8,087 bases of DNA, taken from an uncultured Blautia sp. (GTDB lineage: Bacteria > Bacillota > Clostridia > Lachnospirales > Lachnospiraceae). The DNA lies in NCBI RefSeq assembly GCF_934372025.1, contig NZ_CAKROJ010000080.1:1-8087 (forward strand). The letters are read 5' to 3'. The stretch's first letter is position 1. Each line of letters opens with the position of its first letter. Below are positions 1 to 6,546 of the stretch, in pieces. The translations under genes were made by a program, and so were the position numbers. The notes beneath the pieces were generated by a model. That model worked only from the letters and a program-made list of their open reading frames with translations, was not told where the DNA came from and did no database searches.

Positions 1-6
1 CATTAT

Positions 7-43
7 AAAAAAGGATGGGAACCGTTTGTGGCTCCCATCTTTT
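7..43 (-). terminator. Intrinsic terminator after prs
   Basis: Read on the minus strand, a 10-bp stem (bases 30-39 with 14-23, loop 24-29) is followed by a run of six U (bases 12-7) and preceded by four A. The one imperfect pair (21/32) is a G-U wobble in the minus-strand RNA but an A-C mismatch in the plus-strand RNA, which fits use by minus-strand transcription. It starts a few bases beyond the prs stop codon and probably ends the dnaD-dnaI-prs transcript. Confidence 0.88.
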
Positions 44-49
44 ATATTT

Positions 50-1234
50 TTATTTGTCGTACTGAGACATGTAATTATTAACACATTTCTTGATTCTGTC
101 TGCAGGATTAAGAAGATGGCTGACAGACATATCGTGGTTCAGTGTGTCAATGATCAGAGCAATGTATTTGCTCATATCGCAGCTGATATAGTAATCACGT
201 GCAAGAAGCTCAGGATCCTGATAAACGAGGTTTGTGGTAAGAAGCTTATCAAAAGTTCCTTTTGCATATGCTGCATCGAATTTTTCCATTCCTTCTGTAA
301 AGAGTCCGAAGGTTGTGCAGATGAAAATCTTTCCTGCTCCACGTTTCTTCAGAAGAGATGCAATCTCCAGAATACTTCCGCCGGAAGAAATCATATCATC
401 GATAAGGATAACATCTTTGCCTTCAAGCTTTGGTCCGAGGAATTCGTAAGCAGCGATCGGATGACGGCCTTTGACAATTTTGGTATAGTCAAGACGTCTG
501 TAATACATACCCATGTCAACACCAAGAACGTTAGCAAGGTAGATTGCTCTGCGCATGCTTCCTTCATCCGGGCTGATGATCATGAAGTGATCGTTATCAA
601 TGTGAAGTCCTTCTACATTGCGAAGAAGAGCCTTGATAAACTGATAGGAAGGCTGAATAGTCTCAAAACCATGAAGAGGGGTCGCATTCTGTACACGTGC
701 ATCGTGAGCATCGAAGGTGATGATGTTTTCAACGCCCATTTTGGTCAGTTCCTGAAGTGCAGATGCACAGTCAAGAGATTCACGTCCCACACGTTTGCTC
801 TGACGGCTTTCATAAAGATACGGCATGATGACGTTAACTCTGCGGGCTTTACCGCCGATTGCAGCAATTGCACGTTTCAGATCCTGAAAATGATCATCAG
901 GGGACATCATATTGGTATACCCGCTGATTGTGTAATTGATGCTGTGGTTACAGACATCTACCATAAGATAAATATCATCACCACGTACGGATTCGCTGAT
1001 TTCACCCTTACCTTCACCGGAACCGAAACGTGGGGTCTTTACATTTACAATGTAGGAGTCGCGCTGATATCCTTCGAAAGCGCAGGTTCCAAATTCATCG
1101 TTTTTGCGTTCTTTTCTCCATTGTACAAGCCATTCATTTACTTTCTCGCCAAGGGGACGACAGCTATCAAGGGGAATAAGTCCCAGTCTTCCTACAGGAA
1201 GTGTTTTCAGTTCTTTGTTATTTAACAGTGCCAT
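50..1234 (-). CDS. prs: Ribose-phosphate pyrophosphokinase (PRPP synthetase), long clostridial form
   Basis: Makes 5-phosphoribosyl-1-pyrophosphate from ribose 5-phosphate and ATP in the cytoplasm, feeding purine, pyrimidine, NAD, histidine and tryptophan synthesis. Family motifs appear in the normal order: GEISESVRGDD (77-87), the RQSKR loop (144-148), FDAHDAR (174-180, matching the DLHA metal/ATP region), SPDEGSMRRA (221-230) and the PRPP-binding loop LIDDMISSGGS (277-287). At 394 residues it is about 75 longer than the usual ~315. Part of the excess is an insertion of roughly 20 residues before GEIS, and part is a C-terminal extension. The ATG at 1234 has AGGAGG (plus bases 1245-1250) ten bases upstream, lying inside the last codons of the upstream gene, which stops 3 bases before this start. 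It is therefore the third gene of a coupled operon. All main substrate motifs look intact, so activity is likely. The family call is firm; any altered regulation is inference. Confidence 0.95.
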   Translation of the reverse strand: MALLNNKELKTLPVGRLGLIPLDSCRPLGEKVNEWLVQWRKERKNDEFGTCAFEGYQRDSYIVNVKTPRFGSGEGKGEISESVRGDDIYLMVDVCNHSINYTISGYTNMMSPDDHFQDLKRAIAAIGGKARRVNVIMPYLYESRQSKRVGRESLDCASALQELTKMGVENIITFDAHDARVQNATPLHGFETIQPSYQFIKALLRNVEGLHIDNDHFMIISPDEGSMRRAIYLANVLGVDMGMYYRRLDYTKIVKGRHPIAAYEFLGPKLEGKDVILIDDMISSGGSILEIASLLKKRGAGKIFICTTFGLFTEGMEKFDAAYAKGTFDKLLTTNLVYQDPELLARDYYISCDMSKYIALIIDTLNHDMSVSHLLNPADRIKKCVNNYMSQYDK

Positions 1235-1237
1235 CGT

Positions 1238-2227
1238 TTATTTTCCTCCTAAAAATATTTTCTGTATTCGGATGTCTTTGCCAATAAGCTTCAGCATCTG
1301 GTAGTTACTTGCTATCCGGGAAAAAGTTCTCTCGGAATAGGTGGCTGAAAAATCTTCAAGTTTAAGATTTGTAGATATGATCGTGGATTTACGGCGGGCA
1401 ATACGCTCGTTAATACACAAAAATAACTGTGAAGAGACAAAACTGTTTGTGAGTTCAGTCCCAAGGTCATCTATGATCAGCAGATCACAGTCAAGAATAA
1501 AATCATCTCCCGGATCGCGTTCGGATTTTCTGGAAAAGGCGGTCTGTGCCAGACGGTCAAACAGATCAAATGCAGAAAAATACAGAACACAATGAGCTGT
1601 TTCGAGAAGCGCACCTGCAATGCAGTGGGAGAGGAAGGTCTTTCCGACTCCTGTGCTTCCATAGAGAAAAAGATTCTGTGTGCGTCTGTCGAAATCATCT
1701 ACAAAGTTCCGGGCAGCATCATAAGCCCGTTTTGCTGTTTCGCGGGCTGTTAATCCAGTTGCTTCGTTTTTTATTGTATCAGAATACCAGTCAAAAGAAA
1801 AGTGTTCAAAGTTCTCTTTTTTGAGAATCTCTTTCAGATTTGACTGTGTATACAAAAGTTCGATCTCAGATTTCTTAAAACAGGAGCATTTATGCCCGTC
1901 AACATAGCCGGTGTCCTGACAGAGCGGACAGAAATAATGCGGCTCCAGATAATCGGATGAAAATCCATTGCTCTGAAGAAGCGTACGTCGTTCGCTGGCG
2001 AGATCAGCCACATCTTTTTTCAGATCTTCTACAGTGCTGGATTCGCCCTGCAGAAGAGAACGGGCTTTTCTGGCGCTCAGGGCGGCAACCTCCTGATCAA
2101 TCTCCAACAGGCGCGGAACACGGATAAATGCTTCTCTGCGGCGTTCTTCCAGATCGTGCTGCACCTGGGACTGACGCCGGTTATATTCTCTCATAATAAT
2201 GTCATACTGAAAATTCTGTAAAGCCAC
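1238..2227 (-). CDS. DnaI/DnaC-like helicase loader, AAA+ ATPase
   Basis: Predicted to load the replicative helicase onto DNA at initiation or restart, as DnaI does in Bacillus subtilis (311 residues; 329 here). The N-terminal part (about 15-90) is charged and likely coiled coil. A zinc-ribbon-like cluster follows: C100, C103, C114 and C116. The AAA+ domain has Walker A GSTGVGKT (190-197), Walker B LLIIDDLG (249-256), a sensor I-like STN (285-287) and a basic SERTFSRI segment (298-305) that probably holds the arginine finger. The start is GTG at 2227: AAAGGAG (plus bases 2234-2240) lies six bases upstream, and this motif overlaps the stop codon of the preceding dnaD-like gene, suggesting translational coupling. 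IstB transposition helpers share the ATPase fold, but the N-terminal zinc region and the DnaD neighbour favour a replication loader. Confidence 0.9.
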   Translation of the reverse strand: MALQNFQYDIIMREYNRRQSQVQHDLEERRREAFIRVPRLLEIDQEVAALSARKARSLLQGESSTVEDLKKDVADLASERRTLLQSNGFSSDYLEPHYFCPLCQDTGYVDGHKCSCFKKSEIELLYTQSNLKEILKKENFEHFSFDWYSDTIKNEATGLTARETAKRAYDAARNFVDDFDRRTQNLFLYGSTGVGKTFLSHCIAGALLETAHCVLYFSAFDLFDRLAQTAFSRKSERDPGDDFILDCDLLIIDDLGTELTNSFVSSQLFLCINERIARRKSTIISTNLKLEDFSATYSERTFSRIASNYQMLKLIGKDIRIQKIFLGGK

Positions 2228-2233
2228 GATATT

Positions 2234-2240
2234 CTCCTTT
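2234..2240 (-). promoter_or_regulatory. Ribosome binding site for the GTG-started dnaI-like gene
   Basis: The minus strand reads AAAGGAG, six bases before GTG at 2227-2225, and runs into the dnaD-like stop codon (2241-2239). It decides the GTG start over the later in-frame ATG at codon 12, which has no comparable site. Confidence 0.75.
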
Positions 2241-3297
2241 ACTGATTTAACAGATGTTTTTCATATTCATCAAAGTTATATTCGCGCTGCTGGAAATTAT
2301 TGAACCGGTTATTGGACGGCTGCACAGGTTTGGAAGCGGCCGCTTTTTTGTCCTGACGGCGCTTTTTGTGTTCGTTGTCCAGAGTCCGGATATCATCAAT
2401 GGTATGTACTTCTTTTTTCTTCCAGCCTTCCAGAATCTTATCGGTGTACTGGAAACTGGCCTGACCGGTCTGGAGTACTGTACGGTTGCAGGCTTCCTGA
2501 ATAATTTCCATAGAAAATCCATAAGTTTTGAGCCAGGTATCCATCAGAGAAATCTCAGTCTCAACAGGATTGCGGTTCGTGATTCCGAGTGCTTTAAGGA
2601 TAGAAAAATAATCCTTGTTGTAACGGGAACCGGCCTGTTTGGCCTGCTCAACAGAAGTGATTCCTTCCTCAGCCCAGGCAAGGGCAACCTTTTCGATGTA
2701 ACGGATGCTTTTGTGATTACGACCGACACAGTACTCGATCAGATATTCAATCAGATCAGCAGACATGGTGAGTCCGTCGTAGAAGAAAAGGATCTTCTGG
2801 ATTTCTGTAGGTGATAATGTTTTCCCGAGATATTGCTCAGCTATATAAAGAAGCTGAATAATGTCTTCGTTTTGTTTCAGTTCTTTAACCCGGTCCGGGG
2901 TAAGCGCTTCTGTACGTAAAACAGATGAGGCTGCTGTTTCCTGACCGGATGGCTGTTCAGTGGTAACGGAAAATTCTTTTTGTGCAGTATCTGCCGCGGG
3001 AGCAGGAGTAAGCAGAGAAATTCCACAGAGTTTGTTGCCGTCTGTGAAATCCAGTGAAAGAATTTCCTGTTTTGCCCAGTATTTCAGTGCACGGAGAATA
3101 TCCCGCTCTGTACAGAGAAGGCGGTCAGCCATCTGCTCCAGACTGAAAGAAACCGGAGCACTGGAAAGCGCGCGTAAAAGATAGATGTATACTTTTACAA
3201 ACTCTCCGTTGGCCTCCGGCATATAATTATCAATAAATGTGTTCGATAAGATCGTAACCTCCGGAAGAGAGGTATTATGTAATGTGATCATTGCCAT
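2239..3297 (-). CDS. DnaD/DnaB-domain replication initiation protein
   Basis: A 352-residue DnaD-like primosome protein, expected to act with DnaA and the helicase loader at the replication origin. Residues about 20-95 look like the DnaD N-terminal winged helix. A low-complexity Ala/Thr/Ser/Gln linker spans about 98-130. Two copies of the DnaB_2-type helical domain follow (about 140-215 and 228-300). Each ends with the family's Y-x3-I/V-x3-W pattern: YIEKVALAW at 200-208 and YTDKILEGW at 284-292. A basic Lys/Arg/Gln stretch (310-325) leads to a C-terminal tail containing NRFNNF and a YNFDEYEKHLL-type end, a layout common in clostridial DnaD-like proteins. The first ATG (3297) is preferred over the ATG two codons later because AAGTGAG sits about nine bases upstream; that site is weak. 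It is the first gene of the operon, with its own promoter 50-75 bases upstream. The domain call is solid; which B. subtilis protein (DnaD or DnaB) it replaces is not decided. Confidence 0.9.
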   Translation of the reverse strand: MAMITLHNTSLPEVTILSNTFIDNYMPEANGEFVKVYIYLLRALSSAPVSFSLEQMADRLLCTERDILRALKYWAKQEILSLDFTDGNKLCGISLLTPAPAADTAQKEFSVTTEQPSGQETAASSVLRTEALTPDRVKELKQNEDIIQLLYIAEQYLGKTLSPTEIQKILFFYDGLTMSADLIEYLIEYCVGRNHKSIRYIEKVALAWAEEGITSVEQAKQAGSRYNKDYFSILKALGITNRNPVETEISLMDTWLKTYGFSMEIIQEACNRTVLQTGQASFQYTDKILEGWKKKEVHTIDDIRTLDNEHKKRRQDKKAAASKPVQPSNNRFNNFQQREYNFDEYEKHLLNQ

Positions 3298-3344
3298 GAA
3301 ATATCGCTCACTTTCTAAATCTTTGGCTGATTTGGAACACTTGG

Positions 3345-3373
3345 ATTATAGCACAACATTTTTTAAATGAGAA
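3345..3373 (-). promoter_or_regulatory. Sigma-A type promoter of the dnaD-dnaI-prs operon
   Basis: On the minus strand there is a perfect -10 TATAAT (plus 3350-3345) with an extended -10 TG one base before it, and a 17-base spacer to TTCTCA (plus 3373-3368), which matches 4 of 6 of TTGACA. Transcription would start near 3338, giving a leader of about 40 bases before the dnaD-like ATG. The nearest DnaA-box cluster begins about 37 bases upstream of the -35. Confidence 0.75.
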
Positions 3374-3394
3374 TAGGGTATTTTTTTGCGGAGG

Positions 3395-3436
3395 ATTTCC
3401 ACAAATAAATGTGGATAATGTGGATAATGTGGAAAG
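3395..3436 (+). repeat. DnaA-box cluster proximal to the replication operon promoter
   Basis: Two perfect boxes TGTGGATAA (reverse complement TTATCCACA) stand head to tail with no gap at 3410-3418 and 3419-3427. A third degenerate unit TGTGGAAAG follows at 3428-3436, so the 9-base unit is tandem three times. An opposed partial box, ATTTCCACA, lies at 3395-3403; with the first unit it forms a 6-bp inverted repeat (TCCACA/TGTGGA). TTATNCACA is the established DnaA consensus; binding here is inferred. Confidence 0.75.
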
Positions 3437-3474
3437 CATATCGGGGATAAAATTATGTGCAACCGCGAAAAATG

Positions 3475-3496
3475 GCGAAAATTGTGGTATTTTCGC
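3475..3496 (-). terminator. AT-rich hairpin, possible weak terminator of murC
   Basis: A perfect 8-bp inverted repeat, GCGAAAAT (3475-3482) and ATTTTCGC (3489-3496), encloses a six-base loop. Read on the minus strand it is followed by CA and five T, as a weak intrinsic terminator for murC would be. The stem has only three G-C pairs, so it could equally be a structural element of the DnaA-box region. No better terminator was found between murC and the dnaD-like gene. Confidence 0.35.
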
Positions 3497-3574
3497 AAAA
3501 AATAAGAAAATTCGACAAGATGTTATGTGAACCAACAGGGGATAAAAAATCCACATGCCATACGCATATAAAAA

Positions 3575-3604
3575 TGTGTATAAACATGTGGATAATGTGG
3601 ATAA
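3575..3604 (+). repeat. DnaA-box cluster at the 3' end of murC
   Basis: Three perfect consensus boxes fall within 30 bases and share one orientation: TGTGTATAA (3575-3583, reverse complement TTATACACA), TGTGGATAA (3587-3595) and TGTGGATAA (3596-3604). The last two abut with no gap, and the final box ends one base from the murC stop codon. A degenerate opposed copy, AAATCCACA, lies at 3547-3555. Confidence 0.75.
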
Positions 3605-3605
3605 C

Positions 3606-4985
3606 TTATTTACCAAGAAGCTGTTCGCCGATATTTACAACGTCTCCGGCTCCCATAGTTATCAACAGGTCACCCTGTGTACAATTTTCTAATAAAAAGT
3701 TCTCGATTTCGTCGAAAGTAGGGAAGTATTCGCACGGAGTTCCCAGTTCGACGATTTTTTTCTGCAGATCTCTGGAAGAAATGCCAAGATTGTCTGTTTC
3801 ACGCGCAGCATAAATATCAGCAAGTACTACATGATCTGCAAGGGTAAGCGCCTGTGCAAATTCCGGAAGAAGCGCTTTTGTACGTGTATAGGTATGCGGC
3901 TGGAATACACACCAGAGCTTTTTGTGCGGATAATTTTTGGCTGCATGGAGAGTAGCCTCGATTTCTGTCGGATGATGTGCATAATCATCGATGATCGTTA
4001 CATCGCCAATTTTTCCCTTGTACTGGAATCTGCGGTCTGTACCGGTAAAACCTTTCAGGCCGTCGAAGATTACTTCAGTAGCAAGTCCAAGAAGCTGTCC
4101 GGCTGCAATGGAAGCCAGCGCATTGGATACGTTGTGGATTCCGGGTACTTTGAGAGAACATACACCAAGATCTTTGCCGTCGTGCAGTACATGGAAAGAT
4201 GCATGTCCGAATTCATCATAAGTAATATCGGAAACAGTATATTCTGCCTCATGTTCCAGTCCGTAGGTGATTACCCTGCATGGAAGATTTTCTGTGATCA
4301 TTTCGTATTTCGGAGTGTCGGCATTGATGATGAGAGCGCCATCAGCCGGAAGTAATTCAGCGAATTTGCGGAAAGAATGACGAATGTCATCAATATCCTT
4401 AAAGAAATCCAGATGGTCTGCATCAATGTTCAGAATAATACCAATGGTCGGGAAGAAACTGAGGAAGCTGTTGGTATATTCACATGCTTCTGTCAGGAAG
4501 GTTTCAGACTGTCCGACACGGATGTTTCCGCCGATAGCCGGAAGAATACCACCGACACTGATCGTCGGATCGCATTCGCCCTGCAGAAGAATATGAGAAA
4601 GCATGGAAGTAGTTGTTGTTTTGCCATGAGTTCCTGCGACTGCAATGGAAGTGTCGTAATTACGCATAATCTGTCCAAGAAGCTGTGCTCTTGTCAGCAG
4701 TGGAAGGCCTTTTTCACTGGCATATGCAAATTCCGGATTGTCTGCGTGGATTGCTGCTGTATATACAACTACCTGAACAGAATCTGAAATATTGGAGGCA
4801 CGCTGACCATAATAGATCCTGGCACCTTTGTTTTCCAGAAGAGTGGTCAGAGGGCTTTTTTTGGAATCAGAACCGGAAATTGTGAAACCTTCTTCCAGAA
4901 GAATCTCAGCCAGTCCACTCATGCTGATGCCGCCGATACCAATAAAATGAATGGAGAGCGGTTTATGGAAGTCTATCTGATACAT
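3606..4985 (-). CDS. murC: UDP-N-acetylmuramate--L-alanine ligase
   Basis: ATP-dependent cytoplasmic ligase that adds L-alanine to UDP-N-acetylmuramic acid, the first amino acid of the peptidoglycan stem peptide. At 459 residues it is the normal family length. The Rossmann-type N-terminal domain shows IGIGGISMSGLA (15-26). The central ATPase domain has the P-loop GTHGKTTTT (118-126), an acidic LTEACEYTNSFL segment (164-175) and NIDADHLDFF (186-195). The C-terminal domain boundary has PGIHNVSNALA (281-291), followed by GTDRRFQYKG (315-324) and the Mur-ligase motif DDYAHHPTE (333-341). HNVSNALA and YAHHPTE support MurC over MurD/E/F. The ATG at 4985 is preceded by AAGGAG at nine bases. The gene is monocistronic or loosely linked to the dnaD operon: a 308-base gap with a separate promoter follows it. 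No damaged motif was seen. Confidence 0.97.
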   Translation of the reverse strand: MYQIDFHKPLSIHFIGIGGISMSGLAEILLEEGFTISGSDSKKSPLTTLLENKGARIYYGQRASNISDSVQVVVYTAAIHADNPEFAYASEKGLPLLTRAQLLGQIMRNYDTSIAVAGTHGKTTTTSMLSHILLQGECDPTISVGGILPAIGGNIRVGQSETFLTEACEYTNSFLSFFPTIGIILNIDADHLDFFKDIDDIRHSFRKFAELLPADGALIINADTPKYEMITENLPCRVITYGLEHEAEYTVSDITYDEFGHASFHVLHDGKDLGVCSLKVPGIHNVSNALASIAAGQLLGLATEVIFDGLKGFTGTDRRFQYKGKIGDVTIIDDYAHHPTEIEATLHAAKNYPHKKLWCVFQPHTYTRTKALLPEFAQALTLADHVVLADIYAARETDNLGISSRDLQKKIVELGTPCEYFPTFDEIENFLLENCTQGDLLITMGAGDVVNIGEQLLGK

Positions 4986-5015
4986 AATAAAAATCTCCTT
5001 ATCTTTAATGCTTTT

Positions 5016-5044
5016 ATTATACCTCTGTCGGATAAAAATGAAAA
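5016..5044 (-). promoter_or_regulatory. Sigma-A type promoter of murC
   Basis: The minus strand has a perfect TATAAT (plus 5021-5016) and a 17-base spacer to TTTTCA (plus 5044-5039), which matches 4 of 6 of TTGACA. Transcription would start about 25 bases before the murC ATG, with its AAGGAG site between. Confidence 0.7.
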
Positions 5045-5206
5045 GTCTTACTTTTTGCGGGGTAAATGTGAGATTGCACTAATATGGACCATATAAAATT
5101 ATGCATATTGCACAAATAAAATAAGATGACTTTTCTGAATTAAAGCAAAAACGTGTGCAAAAAATATAAAAAACAAGAAAATCCGTCAAAAAAATTGTAA
5201 ACAATG
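5045..5206. promoter_or_regulatory. Divergent murC/glgC intergenic core with short dyads
   Basis: This very AT-rich stretch holds no gene. It carries a perfect dyad ATATGG-A-CCATAT (5082-5094), ATTGCAC twice in direct orientation (5073-5079, 5107-5113) with an inverted GTGCAA (5155-5160), and a dyad ATTGT-AA-ACAAT (5194-5205) directly upstream of the glgC -35. These could be operators, but none matches a regulator I can name, and short dyads are common in AT-rich DNA. Confidence 0.3.
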
Positions 5207-5235
5207 TTCACTCAAACGGGAAAGTGTGATATAAT
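5207..5235 (+). promoter_or_regulatory. Sigma-A type promoter of glgC-glgD
   Basis: A perfect TATAAT (5230-5235) has an extended -10 TG at 5227-5228 and a 17-base spacer to TTCACT (5207-5212), which matches 4 of 6 of TTGACA. The start would fall near 5242, about 27 bases before the glgC ATG, with GAGGTG (5255-5260) as ribosome binding site. Confidence 0.75.
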
Positions 5236-5268
5236 GGAACATCATAACATACAAGAGGTGATTGCTAG

Positions 5269-6546
5269 ATGATGAAAAAGGAAATGATCGCCATGCTCCT
5301 GGCTGGTGGTCAGGGCAGCAGACTGGGAGTACTGACACAAAAGGTAGCGAAACCTGCAGTCGCTTTTGGCGGTAAATACCGCATTATTGATTTTCCATTA
5401 AGTAACTGTATTAATTCGGGGATAGACACAGTAGGTGTTCTGACACAGTATCAGCCTCTGCGTCTGAATACGCATATCGGAATAGGTATTCCGTGGGATC
5501 TGGATCGAAATGAAGGCGGAGTAACGGTACTTCCTCCATACGAGAAAAGCACAAACAGCGAATGGTACACAGGAACCGCCAATGCGATTTTCCAGAATCT
5601 TGATTACATGCAGCAGTATGACCCGGATTATGTACTGATTCTGTCGGGAGACCATATCTATAAAATGGATTATGAAGTGATGCTGAATTATCACAAGGCA
5701 AATAAGGCAGATGTGACGATCGCCTGTATGCCGGTTCCGATAGAAGAAGCAAGCAGATTTGGAATTATGGTCACAGATGATGTCGGACGGGTAACGGAAT
5801 TTGAGGAAAAACCGGAGAAACCAAGCAGCAATCTTGCCTCCATGGGGATTTACATATTCAGCTGGCCGGTACTCAAAGAAGCTTTGATCGCCCTAAAAGC
5901 ACAGAACAACTGTGATTTTGGAAAACATATTCTTCCTTATTGTAAGGATAAGGGTCAGAGATTGTTTGCATATGAATATAATGGCTACTGGAAAGATGTA
6001 GGAACACTTGGTTCTTACTGGGAAGCCAATATGGAACTTATTGATCTTGTACCGGAATTTAATCTTTATGAAGAATTCTGGAAGATTTATACCAGAGGTG
6101 ATATCATCCCGCCGCAGTATATAGCAGCTGATGCGATAACAGATCAGTGTATTATCGGCGAGGGAACGGAAATTTACGGAGAAGTTCATCATTCTGTGAT
6201 CGGACCGAATGTTGTGATCGGGAAAGGCACAGTAGTGAAAGATTCGATCATTATGAGAAATTCTGTGATCGGAGAGGGTAGTGTTCTGGACAAGGCAATT
6301 GTGGCAGAGGATGTTACTGTTGGAAATAATGTGACAATTGGATGCGGCGAAGAAGCTGTAAATGTGCTGAAGCCGGCTGTATATGCTTTCGGAATTGCAA
6401 CCGTTGGAGAACGGAGCGTAATTCCGGATAATGTTAAGATAGGAAGAAACACTGCGATATCCGGAGTGACAGTGGCAGAGGATTATCCGGGAGGAATCCT
6501 GGAGAGTGGACAGATAATCAGGGCAAAGGATGGTGAGCAGGCATGA
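5269..6546 (+). CDS. glgC: Glucose-1-phosphate adenylyltransferase, catalytic subunit
   Basis: Makes ADP-glucose from glucose 1-phosphate and ATP, the committed step of bacterial glycogen synthesis in the cytoplasm. The N-terminal nucleotidyltransferase domain has the intact loop GGQGSRLGVLT (13-23) with the conserved lysine in AKPAV (K28). It also has RIIDFPLSN (38-46), WYTGTANAI (99-107), the catalytic-type GDHIYKMDY (127-135, D128) and the sugar-phosphate lysine in FEEKP (K181). From about residue 290 the hexapeptide periodicity of a left-handed beta-helix begins (repeats such as VIGPNVVIGKGTVVKDS), the usual regulatory C-terminal domain. At 425 residues it is normal to slightly long. The start at 5269 has GAGGTG eight bases upstream; the next codon is also ATG, so the true first residue could be either. 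It overlaps glgD by 4 bases, which supports a hetero-oligomeric enzyme. Confidence 0.97.
   Translation: MMKKEMIAMLLAGGQGSRLGVLTQKVAKPAVAFGGKYRIIDFPLSNCINSGIDTVGVLTQYQPLRLNTHIGIGIPWDLDRNEGGVTVLPPYEKSTNSEWYTGTANAIFQNLDYMQQYDPDYVLILSGDHIYKMDYEVMLNYHKANKADVTIACMPVPIEEASRFGIMVTDDVGRVTEFEEKPEKPSSNLASMGIYIFSWPVLKEALIALKAQNNCDFGKHILPYCKDKGQRLFAYEYNGYWKDVGTLGSYWEANMELIDLVPEFNLYEEFWKIYTRGDIIPPQYIAADAITDQCIIGEGTEIYGEVHHSVIGPNVVIGKGTVVKDSIIMRNSVIGEGSVLDKAIVAEDVTVGNNVTIGCGEEAVNVLKPAVYAFGIATVGERSVIPDNVKIGRNTAISGVTVAEDYPGGILESGQIIRAKDGEQA

Larger units (their letters stand above)
3298..3605. promoter_or_regulatory. murC-dnaD intergenic control region with DnaA-box array
   Basis: These 308 bases hold no convincing gene. 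From the dnaD side they contain a short leader, a promoter (3345-3373), a box cluster (3395-3436), an AT-rich core with a hairpin (3475-3496), and a second box cluster (3575-3604). The core also carries a 10-base direct repeat GGGGATAAAA (3443-3452, 3538-3547) and a near-repeat TTATGTG(C)AACC (3453-3464, 3523-3533). GGGGATAA differs from the box core by few bases, so these may be low-affinity sites. The position suggests DnaA-dependent control of the replication operon or a DnaA-titrating locus. A working origin is possible but less likely, since no dnaA, dnaN or rpmH lies in the window. Confidence 0.6.

Noticed and set aside
26..1225. A 399-codon open frame on the plus strand, antisense to almost the whole of prs
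   Set aside because: It has no recognisable domain or convincing ribosome binding site, and its start lies in the prs terminator. The opposite strand is a clear PRPP synthetase, so this is a codon-usage shadow.
1477..2814. Possible insertion-sequence helper (IstB) in place of a replication loader
   Set aside because: No transposase partner or terminal inverted repeats were seen, and the gene is coupled to a dnaD-like gene and carries a DnaI-type zinc region.
3395..3604. CRISPR array
   Set aside because: Repeat units are 9 bases, partly contiguous, with no regular spacers and no cas genes.
3298..3605. Main chromosomal origin oriC
   Set aside because: DnaA boxes and AT-rich DNA fit, but no dnaA, dnaN or rpmH is nearby, as would be usual in Firmicutes. 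Kept only as a possibility within the DnaA-box finding.
3308..3616. A 102-codon minus-strand frame across the murC-dnaD gap
   Set aside because: It is open largely because the 9-base DnaA box reads in frame as Leu-Ser-Thr, giving LSTLST runs. It covers the dnaD promoter and overlaps the end of murC, with no family resemblance.
3831..4355. A 174-codon plus-strand frame inside murC
   Set aside because: Antisense to conserved Mur-ligase motifs; Cys-rich and Met-rich composition typical of a shadow frame.
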